NCBI GenBank assembly: GCA_946699065.1
Contig: CAMPDV010000114.1
Coordinates: 186,001 to 250,000 of the forward strand
Length of the DNA stretch: 64,000 nucleotides
Source of the DNA: Loxodes magnus
Lineage: Eukaryota; Ciliophora; Karyorelictea; Loxodida; Loxodidae
Direction: 5' to 3'
The notes beneath the pieces were generated by a model. It worked only from the letters and a program-made list of their open reading frames with translations, did no database searches and had not been told where the DNA came from. Position numbers and translations under genes: made by a program. Shown one piece after another: positions 63,303 to 64,000 of the stretch (the first letter of the stretch is position 1; every line of letters begins with the position of its first letter).

Positions 63303-64000
63303 ATGAAAGAAGAAAGACCAAGAAGAGCTTAAAGTAGATAAGGAGTATAATTGGAATTAGACTAATCAGTTATCAAATTAACTATACTTAGCTTTACTAT
63401 ATCAGGCTTCTAATTGTTCTGTTTAAGTTAAATTATTTAAAATAAATTGAAAATAGAATGCCTTTTCTATTTGTAAGTTCTATTTAAATATATTTAAATA
63501 TCATAATTAATTAGCTAATGTCAAGTATAAGCCTATTGGAATATTGAGTAAAGTAGATGCTTAAATAATAACAGCTTTAACTAAAATAAGTTAAGCTTAT
63601 AAACATTAATTTCAAAATATAATTTCTAGTGTATTTTAAAAATACATCTTAAGAGATTTTAAGGGAAGACAAATAATCAAAATAAGAGAATTTAGTGAAC
63701 TAAGAAATGATCTCAGTATGATAAAAGAAATTCCTTATTAATAATTTAAATGAGTAGAAAAGGAATAATAATTAATAGAAGCTTATACGTAGTAGAACTG
63801 CTTTCTATAAGAGAATTTACTTTATTTATTTGATAAAGATTTATCAGTATATAAGAGAGATAAAATATTTCTAATTATTCTCAAAAAGCTAATTATTAGT
63901 GAGATATTTATTAATATTATAATTATCTCTTGGTATATTATTAAAGCTATACTACCTAATATCTAATTCATCTTAATTTAGTCTACACAACGAGATAATC
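63303..64000 (+). CDS. Partial gene at window end, unknown
   Basis: Starts MKEERPRRAQSRQG; a 16-nt intron at 63345-63360 then joins it to TNQLSNQLYLALLYQASNCS and onward to KYKPIGILSKVDAQIITALT, RDFKGRQIIKIREFSELRND and VEKEQQLIEAYTQQN, still open at the last base. GTAAGT...TTAG at 63473-63514 (42 nt) could be another intron, as it keeps the frame. Towards the end there is a hydrophobic stretch (IFINIIIISWYIIKAIL). No family recognised. The gene lies on the same strand as the F-box-like copy 2, 230 bp downstream of its stop. Confidence 0.6.
63345..63360 (+). other. 16-nt intron (partial gene)
   Basis: GTATAATTGGAATTAG; splicing joins the ATG to a long coherent frame. Confidence 0.6.

Overview
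The window is nuclear DNA of a ciliate and best fits a karyorelict such as Loxodes (code of NCBI table 27). In every gene that can be checked against a known family, TAA and TAG read as Gln. TGA reads as Trp at conserved Trp positions (RING finger, ACSS, ZMYND10, SPRY, a paralog pair), and every convincing gene ends in TGA. The DNA is very AT-rich. Genes carry GT...AG introns of only 16-34 nt. Standard-code ORFs therefore break nearly all genes into pieces; the models here were read by eye with TAA/TAG=Q and TGA=W or stop, and were checked for frame closure after intron removal.

Layout. 1-16 kb: a RING-TM ligase, TMEM230, a RING/TRAF-zinc-SPRY protein, then two cilium genes tail to tail (ZMYND10 and CPLANE1), a Cys-rich F-box-like protein and the proteasome ATPase Rpt6/PSMC5. 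17-27 kb: a four-TM protein, a DXD glycosyltransferase and a very large NACHT (STAND) NTPase with a predicted N-terminal lipid anchor and a Cys-rich tail. 27-30 kb is gene-poor and AT-rich. 30-45 kb: a coiled-coil protein, a short-chain acyl-CoA synthetase with a mitochondrial-type leader, a DEAD-box helicase, a small coiled-coil protein, a double ZZ zinc-finger protein, a HOOK-type dynein adaptor, a Met/Gly-rich helical protein and gamma-glutamyltranspeptidase. 45-53 kb: a DUF229/sulfatase-like membrane protein, a C2-like dually acylated protein and an IQ-motif protein. 53-64 kb: a gene-poor stretch, a small membrane protein, an ABCG half-transporter, a small candidate gene, a 632-aa multipass protein, a second copy of the F-box-like protein in inverted orientation, and a partial gene running off the end.

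Together the genes look like an ordinary chromosomal segment rather than an operon or island. They cover proteostasis (Rpt6, several RING/F-box proteins), cilia and dynein (ZMYND10, CPLANE1, HOOK), metabolism (ACSS, GGT) and membrane traffic. Convergent neighbours are sometimes only 15-54 bp apart. No viral genes, CRISPR arrays, rRNA genes or confident tRNA genes were seen. The most unusual items are the NACHT protein, the new duplicated zinc-finger/F-box-like family, the TGA=Trp/stop code, the minute introns, and several apparent one-base deletions in A/T runs that break otherwise good genes.
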